DNA from: Utricularia gibba
Lineage: Eukaryota > Streptophyta > Magnoliopsida > Lamiales > Lentibulariaceae
DNA length: 23,538 nt
Assembly: GCA_002189035.1 (NCBI GenBank)
Contig: NEEC01000221.1
Span: 1-23,538, forward strand
Reading direction: 5' to 3'
Below, piece by piece: positions 1-11,142 of this stretch. Numbering within the stretch: position 1 is the stretch's first letter; the number at the start of each line of letters is the position of its first letter. The notes under the pieces are model-generated. The model made no database searches. It saw nothing but the letters and a program-made list of their open reading frames with translations, and had not been told where the DNA came from. The translations under genes were made by a program, and so were the position numbers.

Positions 1-99
1 TGCGCTGCGCTGGGCTTCGCTGCAGGACTGAAACTGGGTGCTACTGCTCCCAATGAAGGAACACAAGTGGAGGAGTTGGCGGAGCCGCATTTAATGTAA
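1..99 (+). CDS. C-terminal end of an unidentified protein (partial)
   Basis: Frame 1 is open from the window edge to TAA at 97-99 and gives 32 residues ending in ELAEPHLM. The stretch is GC-rich and has a protein-like composition (a Gly/Ala-rich helix-like start, then an acidic tail), whereas the DNA after the stop turns into A/T homopolymers typical of a 3' UTR. I take it as the last part of a terminal exon whose body lies upstream of the window. I do not recognise the family. A chance open frame of this length cannot be excluded, because 33 codons at a contig edge is weak evidence on its own. Confidence 0.45.
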   Translation, partial: CAALGFAAGLKLGATAPNEGTQVEELAEPHLM

Positions 100-1644
100 T
101 TTGAATTGCAAAAAGGGTTTCGATTTGGTTTGCGGAGGCGGCGACCGTGTTGAATCCGGTGCCTTCTTCTTCTTTCCCCGCTGCCGCAAAAAAAAAAAAA
201 AAAAACAAAACAATTTTGTACCGCCGATCTGCAGGGGCAGCAGCCTGCTGCTACTTCTCAACCTCCACCAACCCGGTTTTTTTTTTCATATTTGTTTATT
301 ATATATAATCTGGCGTATGCGGTATGGGAAACATAAATAATTATATTCCCAAACCGCACAAAACAATGACGTCATAAATACTAATCATGACGCTACTCAG
401 TTTAGTATTCTTTTTATAAACATAAATAAAAACAATTCCAATCATGAATTTAATTCCAATCCAACGCATTTCAACAACAAAAAATAAAATAAAAACATTT
501 GATTAGTATGAAAAAAATAAATTCTAGTGGTTTATTTATGGATGATTATAAATTTGATCAGGTGTCATACACTATGGGGAAAAATTGTCATCTTATATGT
601 ATTTTCTTAATATGAAAATAACCAATTTTGTAAATTATCATTTATTTTTTACTTCCCCGACCCGACCGGGTACTAAAAACTTTTTGCAACCGGGGGAGGA
701 CAAAAGATAAGTATCAGGAGGGTAGAAAAGTCATAAACCATCGCAGTTGCAGGAAGCCAGTGAATGAGAGTCACAGGATGAGATTGAATGAAGTACATAT
801 TTTAAAGAGAAAATTGCATAAAAAAATTTAGAATTTTATCATTTTATCAAATTTAGTATCTACTTTTTATCATAATTTCATAATTGATCCTCATTTATAT
901 AATTGGTCCTCATGATTTTGTTAAAAGTATACAATAAATGCGCAGTGTAATATATTTGGCACAATAAATTCCAAATGTTATTTCACATAAGTAATCTTTG
1001 AATGAAAAAAAAATGAAATTTAGAGTTAAATATGAAGTTGGCATTTGCTTTGATAGTAGATTCTGAATTCCACTTGTTTCATCATGCATCATCCTCCCTG
1101 TTTTCCCTTATATACAAGGGCCATGTGTCACAATTTAAACTTCCTTGTTGTAAGATTTAATATAAAATTTTCACGATTTTATGTTTATTTTTATTTCATT
1201 ACCTTCCAAATAAACACACATTTAATTTTAGAGTTATTATAAAAAAAATACTATTCTCAAGAAACCAATTTGTATAAATTTACATAATCATTCTATTTAC
1301 AAGATGTTTGATAATATAATATAAAAGATTTATACCGAAAATTTATACATACATCATTGTTTCATTAAGTAGTACATATATATCAATTTTGTATAATTAT
1401 ATCACTCACATACTTATTTTTTAATATATGAATAGTATACATAAATGAAAAGGAAAATCTAATTATATCTCTATGAGAACATGCGTTCTTATATATATTT
1501 TTCAAAAATTATTTATTCTCTCAAACACTGTTCCAATATTAATATATAATTTATTATGTATTTTATAATTATATATATATATTCTAAATATATTATACTT
1601 AAATATACTAATATATTACTATTATACGATCTCTTAAAATCTTA
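100..1644. other. Intergenic, probable 3' UTR then AT-rich DNA
   Basis: No gene seen. About 100-340 looks like 3' UTR, with an A-run near 187-205 and a T-run near 279-287. The rest is strongly AT-rich. Open frames here are short, low-complexity and without family resemblance. Confidence 0.5.
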
Positions 1645-1962
1645 ATGTGTGTTTTAGAAAATTTGTAAAATCTACTTTTATTTTTGAAAAAGTAAAAAGT
1701 AGAAGTATAAATAATTTATAAAAGTAGAAATAAAAAATAGGTGTTCTAGAAAATAATGAAAAAACTTGTGGATTTATATTGAAAAGTAAAAATAGAATGT
1801 AAAAGTAGCTTTTTCATACTTTTACAAAAACAATTTTTGAAGTGTAATACCAAAAATATTTTTGGAAAAAATAGAAGTAAAAATAGGTAGTGTTCTGAAT
1901 TAAAAGTATTTTTAACTTTATAAAAATAAAAATAGATGATACAAATTTTCTAGAACACAACT
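1645..1962. mobile_element. Candidate MITE with 20-bp terminal inverted repeats
   Basis: TGTGTTTTAGAAAATTTGTA at 1648-1667 is the inverse of the sequence at 1940-1959 with one mismatch. The roughly 270 bases between them contain many degenerate copies of an AAAAGTAGAA-type motif and have no coding capacity. Terminal inverted repeats, small size and internal subterminal repeats fit a non-autonomous DNA transposon. No clear target-site duplication could be defined, so the superfamily is left open. Confidence 0.5.
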
Positions 1963-2059
1963 TTAGTATTAACTATTTATAATCAATGTGGAATACAAAT
2001 AAAATTGTACTGTATGAGGGCATTGCCACAATGCAATCAATTCTGTGCGAAAAGTTTAT

Positions 2060-2171
2060 TGGGCCTCGTCGGCAGCTAATTGTGTCGACGGTGATGGGTA
2101 ATGGATGGTAAGTAGGCCCATTAAGGATTCGGATATATTCGTCATTTCCCATGGTTAAATTCCTAGGGTTT
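2060..2171 (+). promoter_or_regulatory. RPS13 promoter: site II motifs and telo-box
   Basis: TGGGCC lies at 2060-2065, its reverse form GGCCCA at 2115-2120, and TAGGGTTT (the telo-box AAACCCTA read on the other strand) at 2164-2171, all within 200 bases of the RPS13 start codon. Site II (TGGGCY) plus telo-box is the known promoter signature of plant ribosomal-protein and other growth-related genes, where TCP and Telobox-binding factors act. The motifs are seen directly; their use here is inferred from position and the gene they precede. Confidence 0.75.
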
Positions 2172-2242
2172 GGGTTCCATTGAGTAGCGAGTAACGTGTA
2201 CGGCGGCGCCACTGGGGATATCCGTCGCCTGCCGCCGCAGCC

Positions 2243-3306
2243 ATGGGTCGTATGCACAGCAGAGGGTAGCCGGCTTTGTTTTCTGCTTGTCTGTTTCTAT
2301 GGGTGGGTGTATGTGAGTGTATTTACATTGAGAACGTGTGTGTTTGTGTGGCGTTGCAGAAAGGGTATTTCAGCGTCAGCGCTTCCGTACAAGAGGACTC
2401 CTCCAAGCTGGCTGAAGATCTCTGCTCAGGATGTTAGTCATTGTGATTCATTGTTGCATGCTGCTACATTCATGGGTCTTGGATTGCTTTGTCGGGGTCT
2501 CCTTTTATTAGCAGAAAACTCATTCTTCCTTGTGTGATCATAGCTCTATTCTTGTTTTCTGCTCATCTCATAATGCATATTCCGATGTCAATATACTCGT
2601 GTAAAAAATGAGATTGTTGTTCAGAGACTATGCAATTTTGAGAGAATGGAATCGTGTGTGCCGTAGTTTGTTGGACACTGTTTGCTGCAAGTTTCTTATT
2701 TTGTTCAATTATTTCAATTTTCTTGGACACTCGTCATTTGGATGGATTTAGTTGTGATCATCATGTTCTTGGTTCAATCTGTTTCAGGTGGATGAAACCA
2801 TCTGTAAGTTCGCTAAGAAAGGGCTGACTCCCTCACAAATAGGTGTTGTTCTTCGTGACTCCCATGGCATTGCTCAAGTGAGAAGCGTCACCGGCAGCAA
2901 GATCCTCAGGATTCTGAAGGCCCATGGTATGCATGCTTTGTCAGTTCACAGCTGCATTTTATCTCTAGGTGTCACGTTACATGCTACTGACTTTCTGTGG
3001 CCTCCAGGGCTTGCTCCTGAGATTCCAGAGGACCTCTACCACCTCATCAAAAAGGCCGTTGCTATCAGAAAGCATCTCGAGAGGAACAGGAAGGACAAGG
3101 ATTCCAAGTTTAGACTGATTCTCGTGGAAAGCAGAATCCACAGGCTTGCTCGCTACTACAAGAAAACAAAGAAGCTTCCTCCTGTCTGGAAGTAGTAAGT
3201 ATATCCCATGCAAGGCTATGATGTTGCTTCCATCCTCCATCAACTAATACGCTTTACATGCTATTCTTTCAGTGAATCCACCACTGCCAGCACCCTGGTC
3301 GCCTAA
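2243..3306 (+). CDS. RPS13: 40S ribosomal protein S13 (uS15), five exons
   Basis: Core component of the cytosolic small ribosomal subunit. Exons: 2243-2265, 2360-2432, 2788-2926, 3008-3194 and 3273-3306. All four introns are GT-AG and they join into a 456-nt frame for 151 residues, the usual length for the family. The protein begins [12 protein letters not shown], continues through the conserved [12 protein letters not shown] and [17 protein letters not shown] blocks and the basic [13 protein letters not shown] block, and ends STTASTLVA. The start is fixed by the conserved MGRMHS. Reading frame and splice sites are fully intact, so this is almost certainly functional. The promoter has site II motifs and a telo-box. 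Confidence 0.97.
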
Positions 3307-5592
3307 GAGATCCCAATTACCAAAAAGTTAGTATGTGCCACCACCTAGAGGAGATTTTTGACCATTTATTTTAGACAATCTTCATACTGCTCCTTCCATT
3401 CACTCCTGCTACAACATGAGCATCATGAAATTCATTTGTGTTATCAGACCAATGCACTCTGTTCCTATATTATTCAAGATCATATAATACGCCTGTGTCC
3501 AGCAGATGGATTCATTGATTATTAGCCCTGGGCAACAAGAACCCAATAGACTGTTTCAACGCCTCCAATTGCCACGTCCACGAACTGGGCTCCGGCAAGT
3601 CTTCGTTGATGAGCCCCCACCCTGCCCAGATACTGTAGTTGCCGGTGACAACGAGGGGCGGATTTGAACAATCCAACGGTGGGAATGGCATAGGCCCCCC
3701 TACTTCAGGTGATGGTTTTACTGTGGTAAACGTGATCAACCCGCCGTGAAAGCAGGTAAAAATTAAAAAAAAGAGAAAGGGATCGAAAGCCCCCCAGCAA
3801 GAGAAGGGAGTGGTCGGTGTCCGGCAGTGTGCGTGTCGGAGGCGACCAGTAAATCACATTAAAAGCGGCATCCTTTCCTTGGCAAAGCCCTATTTACTTC
3901 CTCCGCCGTGGAATCACGATCACCATCTGCAATAGTCGCATGCATGGGATCGTTTCTGTTGTACTGTCGAATTGGGATGATTCCCTCCCCTAATTGTTCT
4001 TACCACCGGAAAGAATTCAACTGATGAACCCTAATCCCATGGATCAACCCTTCAGCTTCACTGTTGGTGAGAGGCGTGTGCCGTGCCGTACGCCCAGCCC
4101 GAGTCCCCAGCTTCGTCCCATGGATCACGAAGAGGAATGCAGATAAAACACAAGCGAGCGTGGGGGTGGTCCAGACTCAGAGTGGGTTGCGGTGCAGTGC
4201 ACCACTAAGAGCGTGATGTGGACTGGGAATCATCTCCTCATCATGAAGAATGTGGGTGGAGAGGCGAGGGTAAAGATTTTTTTTTAATTTTCTATTAATT
4301 GATGAATAATATTTATTAAGATATTGTAATATAAAGTTATCAAAGTCAACAACAATCGAATTATCAATACAACAATAATTATAGTTGAATACTCTTGATT
4401 GCTTTCATAAAATTTCTATGATAATGTTTTTCTCCAATAACTTTATTTGTTCTCACATCTCAAATATACCATGTAAATCATGTATATTCGAAAGTCAACC
4501 ACGTGAGATACTATGAATGAATTAGAAATTTGACCATATGTCAAATATTATATGAAAAAATATACACTCTTTCTATATATATTTTTTAACTAAGTGGGAG
4601 AGAATATGTTAGTATCCAATTTTCTAAATGATCTGAGAAACCACCCTCACACATACTCCAAAATGTTTAGATCAATATGATGCTCCGTCTTGAGGAAGGG
4701 CAGAAAGACTTTAGGCGAATTCTATATCGACGACCGAGAAGAGGATGAAATTGAATAAAACTATTACGCGAATATTATACGAGGCATTTTTCTAAGCATA
4801 GTGAAATGATATTTGATAGTAACTTTAAAGTTAAACGTGGTTTGACTAGAGTGATGTGAGGGATGAGTTGACCTTTTTAGCAAGAAATGTGAGGATTGGT
4901 GATCTCCTCCAAAGTCAAATAAAAGATGAAAAAAAAACATAAAATCGTGAGTATTATGTACAAAAAATACATTGAGAGTTGGATTGGATGGTTTAGGGTA
5001 TTCATTTTCTTCATACCGTGAATGTCACATTACCAATGTTGTAAATACAGGGAAAAATAAGAAGAAAAAAAAAAAAGATTGAATTGAATTCCGAGCGAGC
5101 AGCTCTTAAGAGGTAGGGCCGAGCCGTTGGCAGGAGATAACAAGGAACGCACACGGCGAATGATGTGAACATTGAATGCCAACAGCAGAAACAGTTTTCC
5201 CATCGGGGAACACACATTCAACAAAATCATTTCCCACTTATTATCAACACCACCAACACGATGACACCAGACATTGACATTTTCCTTTTTTTAATGAATC
5301 ATGTCCAATAATAATAACCCCTTTCTTCTCAAGAAATAACACCTCCTGGAATTCCATTTCCATGCTCACACTTGCCTTTAGAAGGCATTTGTCTTCGGGA
5401 GAAACTCAGACACGCTTTGCAATTTCTTCCCCACCGTCTCTGTGTTCCTTGTCTTGGTTCAGATAGAAGTAGGGTTTTAGGGCTCACTGTAGTCGTTCAG
5501 GAGTAGGAACTTCGAGGAAGTGATGCGCTTTTGGTCAATCTGAAGAAGCCCTTCAGAGGTAGATTCTGTTCTGGTTTTGAAAATAGAGGGTT
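3307..5592. other. Intergenic: RPS13 3' UTR and AHL upstream region
   Basis: About 3307-3520 is the likely RPS13 3' UTR and downstream flank. A mixed-composition segment at 3500-4270 holds a minus-strand open frame (3512-3739) that I do not recognise. 4280-5090 is AT-rich and without genes. The last 250 bases before 5593 look like promoter and 5' UTR of the AHL gene. No RNA gene was recognised. Confidence 0.5.
5523..5543 (+). promoter_or_regulatory. Short upstream ORF in the AHL leader
   Basis: ATG at 5523 opens a six-codon frame (MRFWSI) ending in TGA at 5541-5543, 49 bases before the AHL start codon. If the leader is transcribed from upstream, this uORF would be met before the main start. 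Its presence is seen; any role in translation is inferred. Confidence 0.3.
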
Positions 5593-6419
5593 ATGGATGA
5601 TCTTGAAGCTGTGAATGGCCGTTCCCTGCCGCCCCCGTTCTTGTCACGTGACTTTCAGCTTCACCAGCATATGTTTCAGATCCGTCGGGAAGAGGACCAG
5701 AACAAGAACCCCAACCGCTCCTCGAAGCGCGATCGGGGCAACGAGGAATACGGCGCAGTTACCGGGGAGTATGGCCTCAAGGAGCGAAGCCCTCCTCCGG
5801 CGACTTCTGACATCGGCCGTCGCCCGCGCGGCCGCCCTGCTGGCTCCAAGAACAAACCCAAACCCCGATAATAATCACCCGCGACAGCGGCAACGCGCTC
5901 AGATCCCACGTCATGGAAGTCGCCGACGGCTACGACGTCCAAGAGAGCATCTCCCACTTCGCTACCAGACGTCAACGCGGCGTCTGCGTCCTCACCGGAA
6001 CCGGGACCGTCTCCAACGTCACAGTCCGGCAGCCGACTGCCCCCGGCTCCGTGGTGACTCTCAGCGGAAGATTCGAAATTCTGTCCCTTTCCGGTTCCAT
6101 TCTACCGCCGCCGGCTCCAGCCTCGGCATCGAGTTTATCAGTCTATCTGTCCGGCGGACAAGGGCAAGTGATGGGTGGAATCGTCGTTGGGCCGCTGGTG
6201 GCCGCGGGGCCGGTGCTGATCATCGCCGCTTCGTTTGGGAACGTGGCGTACGAGAGGTTGCCGTTGGAGGACGCTCAAAACGCCGCCGTAACGGCGATGA
6301 CTCAGATGGGGCCGCAACCACTGATGATCGACCCTAGTTTCCTGATGGGAGGAGGAGCGCCGCCGACCTCCTCCGCTCAGGATCCCTACTGGGGAGCCGC
6401 AAACCGGCCTCCCTTCTGA
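5593..6419 (+). CDS. AHL: Clade-A AT-hook nuclear-localized (AHL) protein, frameshifted
   Basis: AHL proteins bind the minor groove of AT-rich DNA and repress or organise transcription in the nucleus, acting as multimers through the PPC/DUF296 domain. The first frame (5593-5871) carries a type-I AT-hook with core RGRP at residues 79-82 followed by GSKNKPKP. The PPC domain then continues in the next frame from about 5865 to TGA at 6417-6419: [45 protein letters not shown] and AAYERLP-like blocks, ending RPPF. The span of 827 nt is one short of a 275-residue frame. The missing base lies at 5863-5866, where AAACCCCGATA replaces the expected five-C run. No intron is present, as usual for clade A. 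Apart from the one-base lesion the gene looks intact, so either a sequence error or a very young pseudogene is possible. Confidence 0.9.
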
Positions 6420-7312
6420 TATCATGATGAGTAGCAGCAAGCTAGGGGTTCCTTGTTTTTAGGTGTAAGCGAGACATTGTACACATCCCCATTTCATGGT
6501 CGCCATCCCCTTTCTTGTTCACAGTGGAAAGCTCTAGCCTTTGGCAGCAGCCATGAGAACACAAAGTCAGGGTTCTGTTCAGAGCTGGTTCCTGAGTGTC
6601 CCTAAGAAACTAAAACTCGTCTTTAATATCTATCTATCTATCTATCTATCTATCGCCCAACAGAGGCAGGTTGAAGAAAGGAGGATGCTTTCCTTTTCCC
6701 GAATCACACGTGCAAGTAAAGCTTGCTGTATTTCCTAAAGTTTGCTCCTTTACGAGGACTACACCTCTCATCCCCATCCCTTTTCTTCCCATCTGCCAAG
6801 TACGGAAGGACGGATTGAATTTCAGATTTAGAATGTGTGCGTCGAGGTGGGGGGCTGTAGCTGCTGCTACTGCTGCTGCTAGGCGGGCTTGTTTTGTAGT
6901 TTGCCTTCAATTGGCTCTGCAACTCCAGTAATAATTCATATGGTGTTTCTGATGTACAGCATCAGGCTACCAGCTCTGTGTACCCCCACCCACAGCGCTA
7001 TCCTTTTCATTTACGTTCGCACTACCCTGTTTTCTTCTCCTAAATCACATGCCATTTTATGCCGGATGCAATAACTGTTGTTGCTGCGGTGCGCTCAGGG
7101 CACAAGATTGCATCTTTTTTCCAGCCAAGAAGGCTCAGGTGGAAGACCCAATAACTCACCCTAACAAAACATGCGGGTGAGTGAATATGCAATATAGATA
7201 TATTCAAAAGAATGATATGGATCATGGCCTGGAAAGCTGGGAGCAGAGCCATGAGTGGTGTTAAGAGTGCCCTTTTCGTTAAATAAGACACGATTGATAT
7301 CGTGATCATCCA
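6420..7312. other. AHL 3' UTR and intergenic DNA
   Basis: About 6420-6620 is the likely AHL 3' UTR. Open frames here are short and lack family resemblance. A TATC microsatellite and a short GCT-rich run near 6857-6880 are the only structured parts. Confidence 0.5.
6627..6654 (+). repeat. (TATC)7 microsatellite
   Basis: Seven perfect TATC units, just downstream of the AHL gene. Such tracts are usually length-polymorphic. Confidence 0.95.
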
Positions 7313-8912
7313 TCATCGTTCATTGGAATCATCGCACTCTTCTGTATCGGAAGCAGAGGAGGAATCAACCTGAAATTCTAAGCAGGTAACTTGCCACTCC
7401 ATTATTTCATTGGCTTCAACAATTGACTGTACAGAAGCAGTGAGTCGCTGATTTCGGTTGTCTATCTCATGCTTCTGGTCAGCTGAGATTTTGTTCAGCT
7501 CCAACAACTCCTGATGTTGTGCCTACAATGTTTGATCAATTCAGACAGGTTATCCGCATAAAGTCTTGAGGTTGATTCTTTCAATTCTTTCATTTCTTGC
7601 AAAAGGAAAACAATCAAGGAAAAAGCATGAGACAAAAGTGAATGTCCAAGAATCAGATAATTGAAAAAACGATCTTGTTTTTAAATGAAACTCACGCCAA
7701 GTTCATAGTCTAGGAATTGTAAAAGCCAAAAAGTACAGAAGAAAAAACCAGACATACAAGTTCATGTTTCTCACTGGCTATTGGTTATCCTTTCTTAGGA
7801 TTCAATGGTGGCAACGTTATCCTCCTGAAGTTTCCCGAGATCCTACATAGAATGATTTGTTGATAACCCAGCAAGGTTTCAACCAAATACTTTCAATACA
7901 CAGGAATGAAATATGGAAGGGGTGTGCCATTGTCAGTCATGCATAAGCAATAATTTCTGTGTTTGATCTTTGAAGGCTCCTAAAATCATCAAGAGACACC
8001 GGACCATCAGAAGCGCCTATGTCAAGGCCCTTATGTCTCTTGCTCTCAAAAGGAAAATCATCTTGATAAGCAATGTGTGGTTATAAAGTTAGTTCTTGCC
8101 TTAGGCATGATTAGGATGTTGTAATATTCAATTACGATAATCTAATTATTGGAAAAGGAAATTGAGTGGAAACTAATTTATCTAATACTTGATTTAATCT
8201 TAGATTGTTACAATGAAATTACTAATATTGTGTAAGACTAGTTAACGACTGATTAGATAAGTTTTCTAAATTTACGAAATCGATTACATTCTATTCAATT
8301 ATTCCTTTTCTATAAAAGTGAATCTATCCTTTCATAATAAATCACTTGAATCTTGAAAGTAGCTAATTTGTTAAATGGTCAAAAATACTTTTAAAACATT
8401 TGATTACCAATACTTTGGTTTATTCATTCTAGCTGTTTTTGTTCTAGCCTACATGAGAACTCAGCTCCACTTCAGAAGCACTTTTACTCAGCTTTTCCCA
8501 GTTCCAATACGTAACATTTGTACTGCAGACAACAATTAATCATTAGGTTATTACAAAAACTATAATACACAACCTGGATGAAGGATCCTTGACCTCGTAT
8601 CCTTCAAGAATACCAAAAAACAGCAGCCAGATTGATCTTCTGTATCTTTTGCAGCAACTCGCTTTCTAGTAATCTTGCAATGCCGAGCACTAACCGCAGG
8701 TGACATAATCATCCGGAAATTTGGATCATCCACAAGCCGACCAATGCAGTGTTCATCGATGTCGGAAGCATATAACGCCATTACACAACCTTCAGCCATC
8801 TCTTCACACCGATAACATGGAGTGTTACTCCGCAACGTTGATTCTAAAATCCGTTTTCCAGGACGCTTTTTCGGCCACTGAGTGCTTTCATACAGTGCAG
8901 AAGCGAAAATCC
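7313..8912 (-). pseudogene. FHA-domain plus coiled-coil protein gene, degraded
   Basis: Pieces appear in the order expected for plant proteins with a phosphothreonine-binding FHA domain and a long coiled coil. The open frame 8912-8594 contains DEHCIGRL and SPAVSARHCKITRKR, and ends FLKDT. A GT-AG intron joins it to 8522-8453, giving KDTSTNVTYWNWEKL, where the FHA motif NGT has become NVT. Further minus-strand exons are 8062-7955 (GPVSLDDFRSLQRSNTE), 7842-7798 (KLQEDNVATIES) and about 7595-7313 (EMKELKES, then QELLELNKISADQKHEI and VEANEIM). Lesions: the second half of the FHA domain after strand NVTYWNW is not found; the exon ending at 7955 lacks a GT donor; the exon ending at 7798 runs into a stop; and a net one-base loss near 7525 breaks the coiled coil. 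The family match rests on remembered motif similarity. True function in this organism is doubtful. Confidence 0.65.
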
Positions 8913-9149
8913 GAGATCATAATTATTTATTTCATTTATTTAATTAATAAATTGTATTGATTTTAATTATACTTTATTGATATCAAGTAATTTAAGTTAT
9001 AGTTTTTTTATAAATTAATATAATATATTACATAATATATGTAATTAAATATAAAAATTAATATTATTAAATATATTATTTGATAATATTCAAATATTAA
9101 AAAATTAATAATTATTAAAATTTAATTGTCAGTGATATACAATGATTCA
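8913..9149. other. AT-rich spacer
   Basis: Almost only A and T from 8920 to 9135. No gene or defined repeat seen. It separates the FHA remnant from the GGTTCGG-rich element. Confidence 0.5.
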
Positions 9150-9448
9150 TATGGGTGTTTGGAAAACACCTACAAACAGAACTGATCGGTTCCGATTACG
9201 GTTCGGTTTGCGAATCTCGGTTTTGGTTTCGAATCGAAATCGTCCGTACGGTTTCGGTTTTGGTTTGGTTCAAGGTTTTGTATGTACGGTTCCGAACCGA
9301 AACGAGAACTGTTGCCTACAGTGAATCGCGGTTTTGGAATCGATGGTTCATTGAAAACCATTTGGTTCCAAATCGAAACCGTACGGTTCGTTGAAACCAT
9401 TCGGTTCCAAACCGAAACCGTACGGTTCGGAACCGAACCCACCTCTAG
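9150..9448. mobile_element. GGTTCGG-rich palindromic repeat, hAT-like non-autonomous element (candidate)
   Basis: About 270 bases are built from GGTTCGG, GGTTTCGG and CCGAAACC units in both orientations, including near-perfect palindromes at 9373-9390 and 9411-9435 centred on CCGTACGG. The right edge reads GAACCCACCTCTAG (9435-9448); its complement starts CTAGAGGTGGG, which resembles the ends of plant hAT elements. The left edge near 9150 matches only weakly and no 8-bp target duplication was found. The long open frames here on both strands are a by-product of the repeat and are not genes. Confidence 0.4.
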
Positions 9449-9715
9449 GAGCAAAAGAGGATTGAACTCTTCCGATGTCGCGGCAGTTGCGTGAGGCACA
9501 GAGACCAATGTCTCGCCGGGCTTCCATTAACCTTCGCTATTGATCCAGGGGCATTGCAACTGGATTTCAATTCGGGTATGGCGATTGTGCCGTAATCCAT
9601 GGTGGTGTCAGTGTCACATTGTATAAAAAATTACGGTATTCAATAACGTAACTGACATTTACTTATATTAAAATATTTATAATTTTTATTTATTTTATTA
9701 TTTTACATTAATAAC

Positions 9716-9884
9716 TTGGAGGGGTTGCGTGGGGTCCACTAAAAGAAAGGATCCACTTAAGTGGCGTTGATTAGTTCGAGAAGTTATGGGCCCCGATGAT
9801 CAACAGTGACTTGCCCTCGCCATTTTGTTTCCACGTTGGACTCCAACGGTTGGAGGAGTTGGTTGGGGTCCACTAAAAGAAAGG
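9716..9884 (+). repeat. Imperfect 35-bp direct repeat
   Basis: 9716-9750 and 9850-9884 share a GGAG-GGTT-(N)-TGGGGTCCACTAAAAGAAAGG pattern, with the last 20 bases identical (9731-9750 and 9865-9884). The copies are 134 bases apart. A short TCCTA run follows at 9909-9928. No gene lies between. Confidence 0.7.
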
Positions 9885-9929
9885 GCCCCGCATTGGAACG
9901 CTGATTTTATCCTATCCTATCCTATCCTT

Positions 9930-11024
9930 GAATAAACTTCTTTCAAGTTTGCATTCAATTTAAGAAATAAATTTTAATGATGTATTAGAGTGATTTCTAT
10001 TTATATAAAAAACACTCCATGTTCTTCAATTTGAAAATAAATAATTTTATTCATATGTTATGATTGAGTGATATTTTGATAATACATAGTTTGTAATAGC
10101 TAATAATAAAAGTTCCTGAACTAAATCTTAACAAATACATCCTAGACTTAATATAATATATTTTTTATTAATATTCACTTTTTTTAGTTTTGGTGAAATG
10201 TCATGATTCCAATCCACCGTCACAACATTAATGGATGTTAGGTGCAGAAATTTTTCTTGGGGCGATAGGGGTCCCACGTCTCGTACACCGTCGGGGACGA
10301 CCGCACGGAAACCAATAAGGTATAAACTAAATAAGAATGATAAATGAAATAAATTGTTGTTATGTAACTTTAAAAAAAGATTACATAATGAAAATATGTT
10401 GTATTACAAAATGAGAAATCAATATTAAAATAAGAATTTACATAAAAAAAATAAATTTTAATTCACCAAATTATAAAAATAAAAAAATGAAATAATGATA
10501 TTATTAGAAAAACGATCATGTTAGAATGAGTATCATTTTTCATTTATTTTTTATAAAAATTTTCATTTTAAAAAATGAAAACATGTCTGTTTTGCAAAAC
10601 TGGTAATTTCTCATTTTGAGAATGAAAATGGTTGCAAAACATAGCCACAGGTACAAACACGGTGAGTATCTTTATTTTATTATTATTTTTATTAAAACTA
10701 CAAATATGGTCCTAAGTTATTATAAAAATTAAATAATTCCAAAAAATACAATTATTAATCATATGATTGGTTTTATGTGTATTGACGTAATTCTTGTACA
10801 TTCCAAAAATGTAAACTTTCTATTTGAATTTATTATTTTAACATTTTGACCGTATTTTTACCATTAACTTATTCTTCACTTTATGTATAAAGTAGTCCTA
10901 AAATTTATTCTTTTATGTTGAATAAATTAATGACGAAAGCAATGATGATTTCAATTTTTTTTAAAAAAAAAGACAAAAAATTTTAATTGGTAAATTTGAG
11001 TATAAATAATTATTTAACTCATAT
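9930..11024. other. AT-rich intergenic DNA with dispersed repeat
   Basis: No gene seen. One GC-richer island lies at 10250-10320. Most of the rest is AT-rich. The segment 10396-10473 resembles 15921-16012. Confidence 0.5.
10396..10473 (+). repeat. Dispersed AT-rich repeat, copy 1
   Basis: Shares ATGTTGTATTACAAAAT, AAATCAATAT and AAATTTTAATT-type blocks in the same order with 15921-16012. Such paired AT-rich segments are often MITE ends, but no terminal inverted repeat was defined. Confidence 0.4.
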
Positions 11025-11142
11025 GAATGCCGCTCTCTTTAAATAAGTGAAGATTATAGTTTAAGTGGTGTATTAACTTTTCTCCAAAAAAAAAAAAGAG
11101 TGTTTACTACGATTAAGATGATGCTTTTTCTCACAGGTTCTA
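11025..11142 (+). repeat. Duplicate of CYP18-2 3' flank, displaced copy
   Basis: Near-identical to 19466-19596, which lies just after the CYP18-2 stop codon. Shared blocks include GAATGCCGCTCTCT, GTGAAGATTATAGTTT, AAGTGGTGTATTAACTTTTC and GATGATGCTTTTTCTCA. The A-run differs in length and the C-run of the other copy is absent. Flanks differ on both sides, so the duplicated piece has definable ends. Confidence 0.8.

Noticed and set aside
3512-3739. 75-codon minus-strand open frame
   Set aside because: No recognisable domain, no splice or promoter context, and the opposite strand is equally open. Kept only as a remark in the intergenic entry.
5615-6337. 240-codon Arg-rich open frame over the AHL gene
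   Set aside because: It is an out-of-frame reading of GC-rich AHL coding DNA with no family features.
9142-9508. Overlapping long open frames on both strands
   Set aside because: They arise from the GGTTCGG/CCGAACC repeat units, which avoid stops in several frames.
9449-9600. Minus-strand ATG frame of about 50 codons as first exon of the FHA gene
   Set aside because: No similarity to known N-termini and no donor site. Mentioned only as a possibility with the repeat element.
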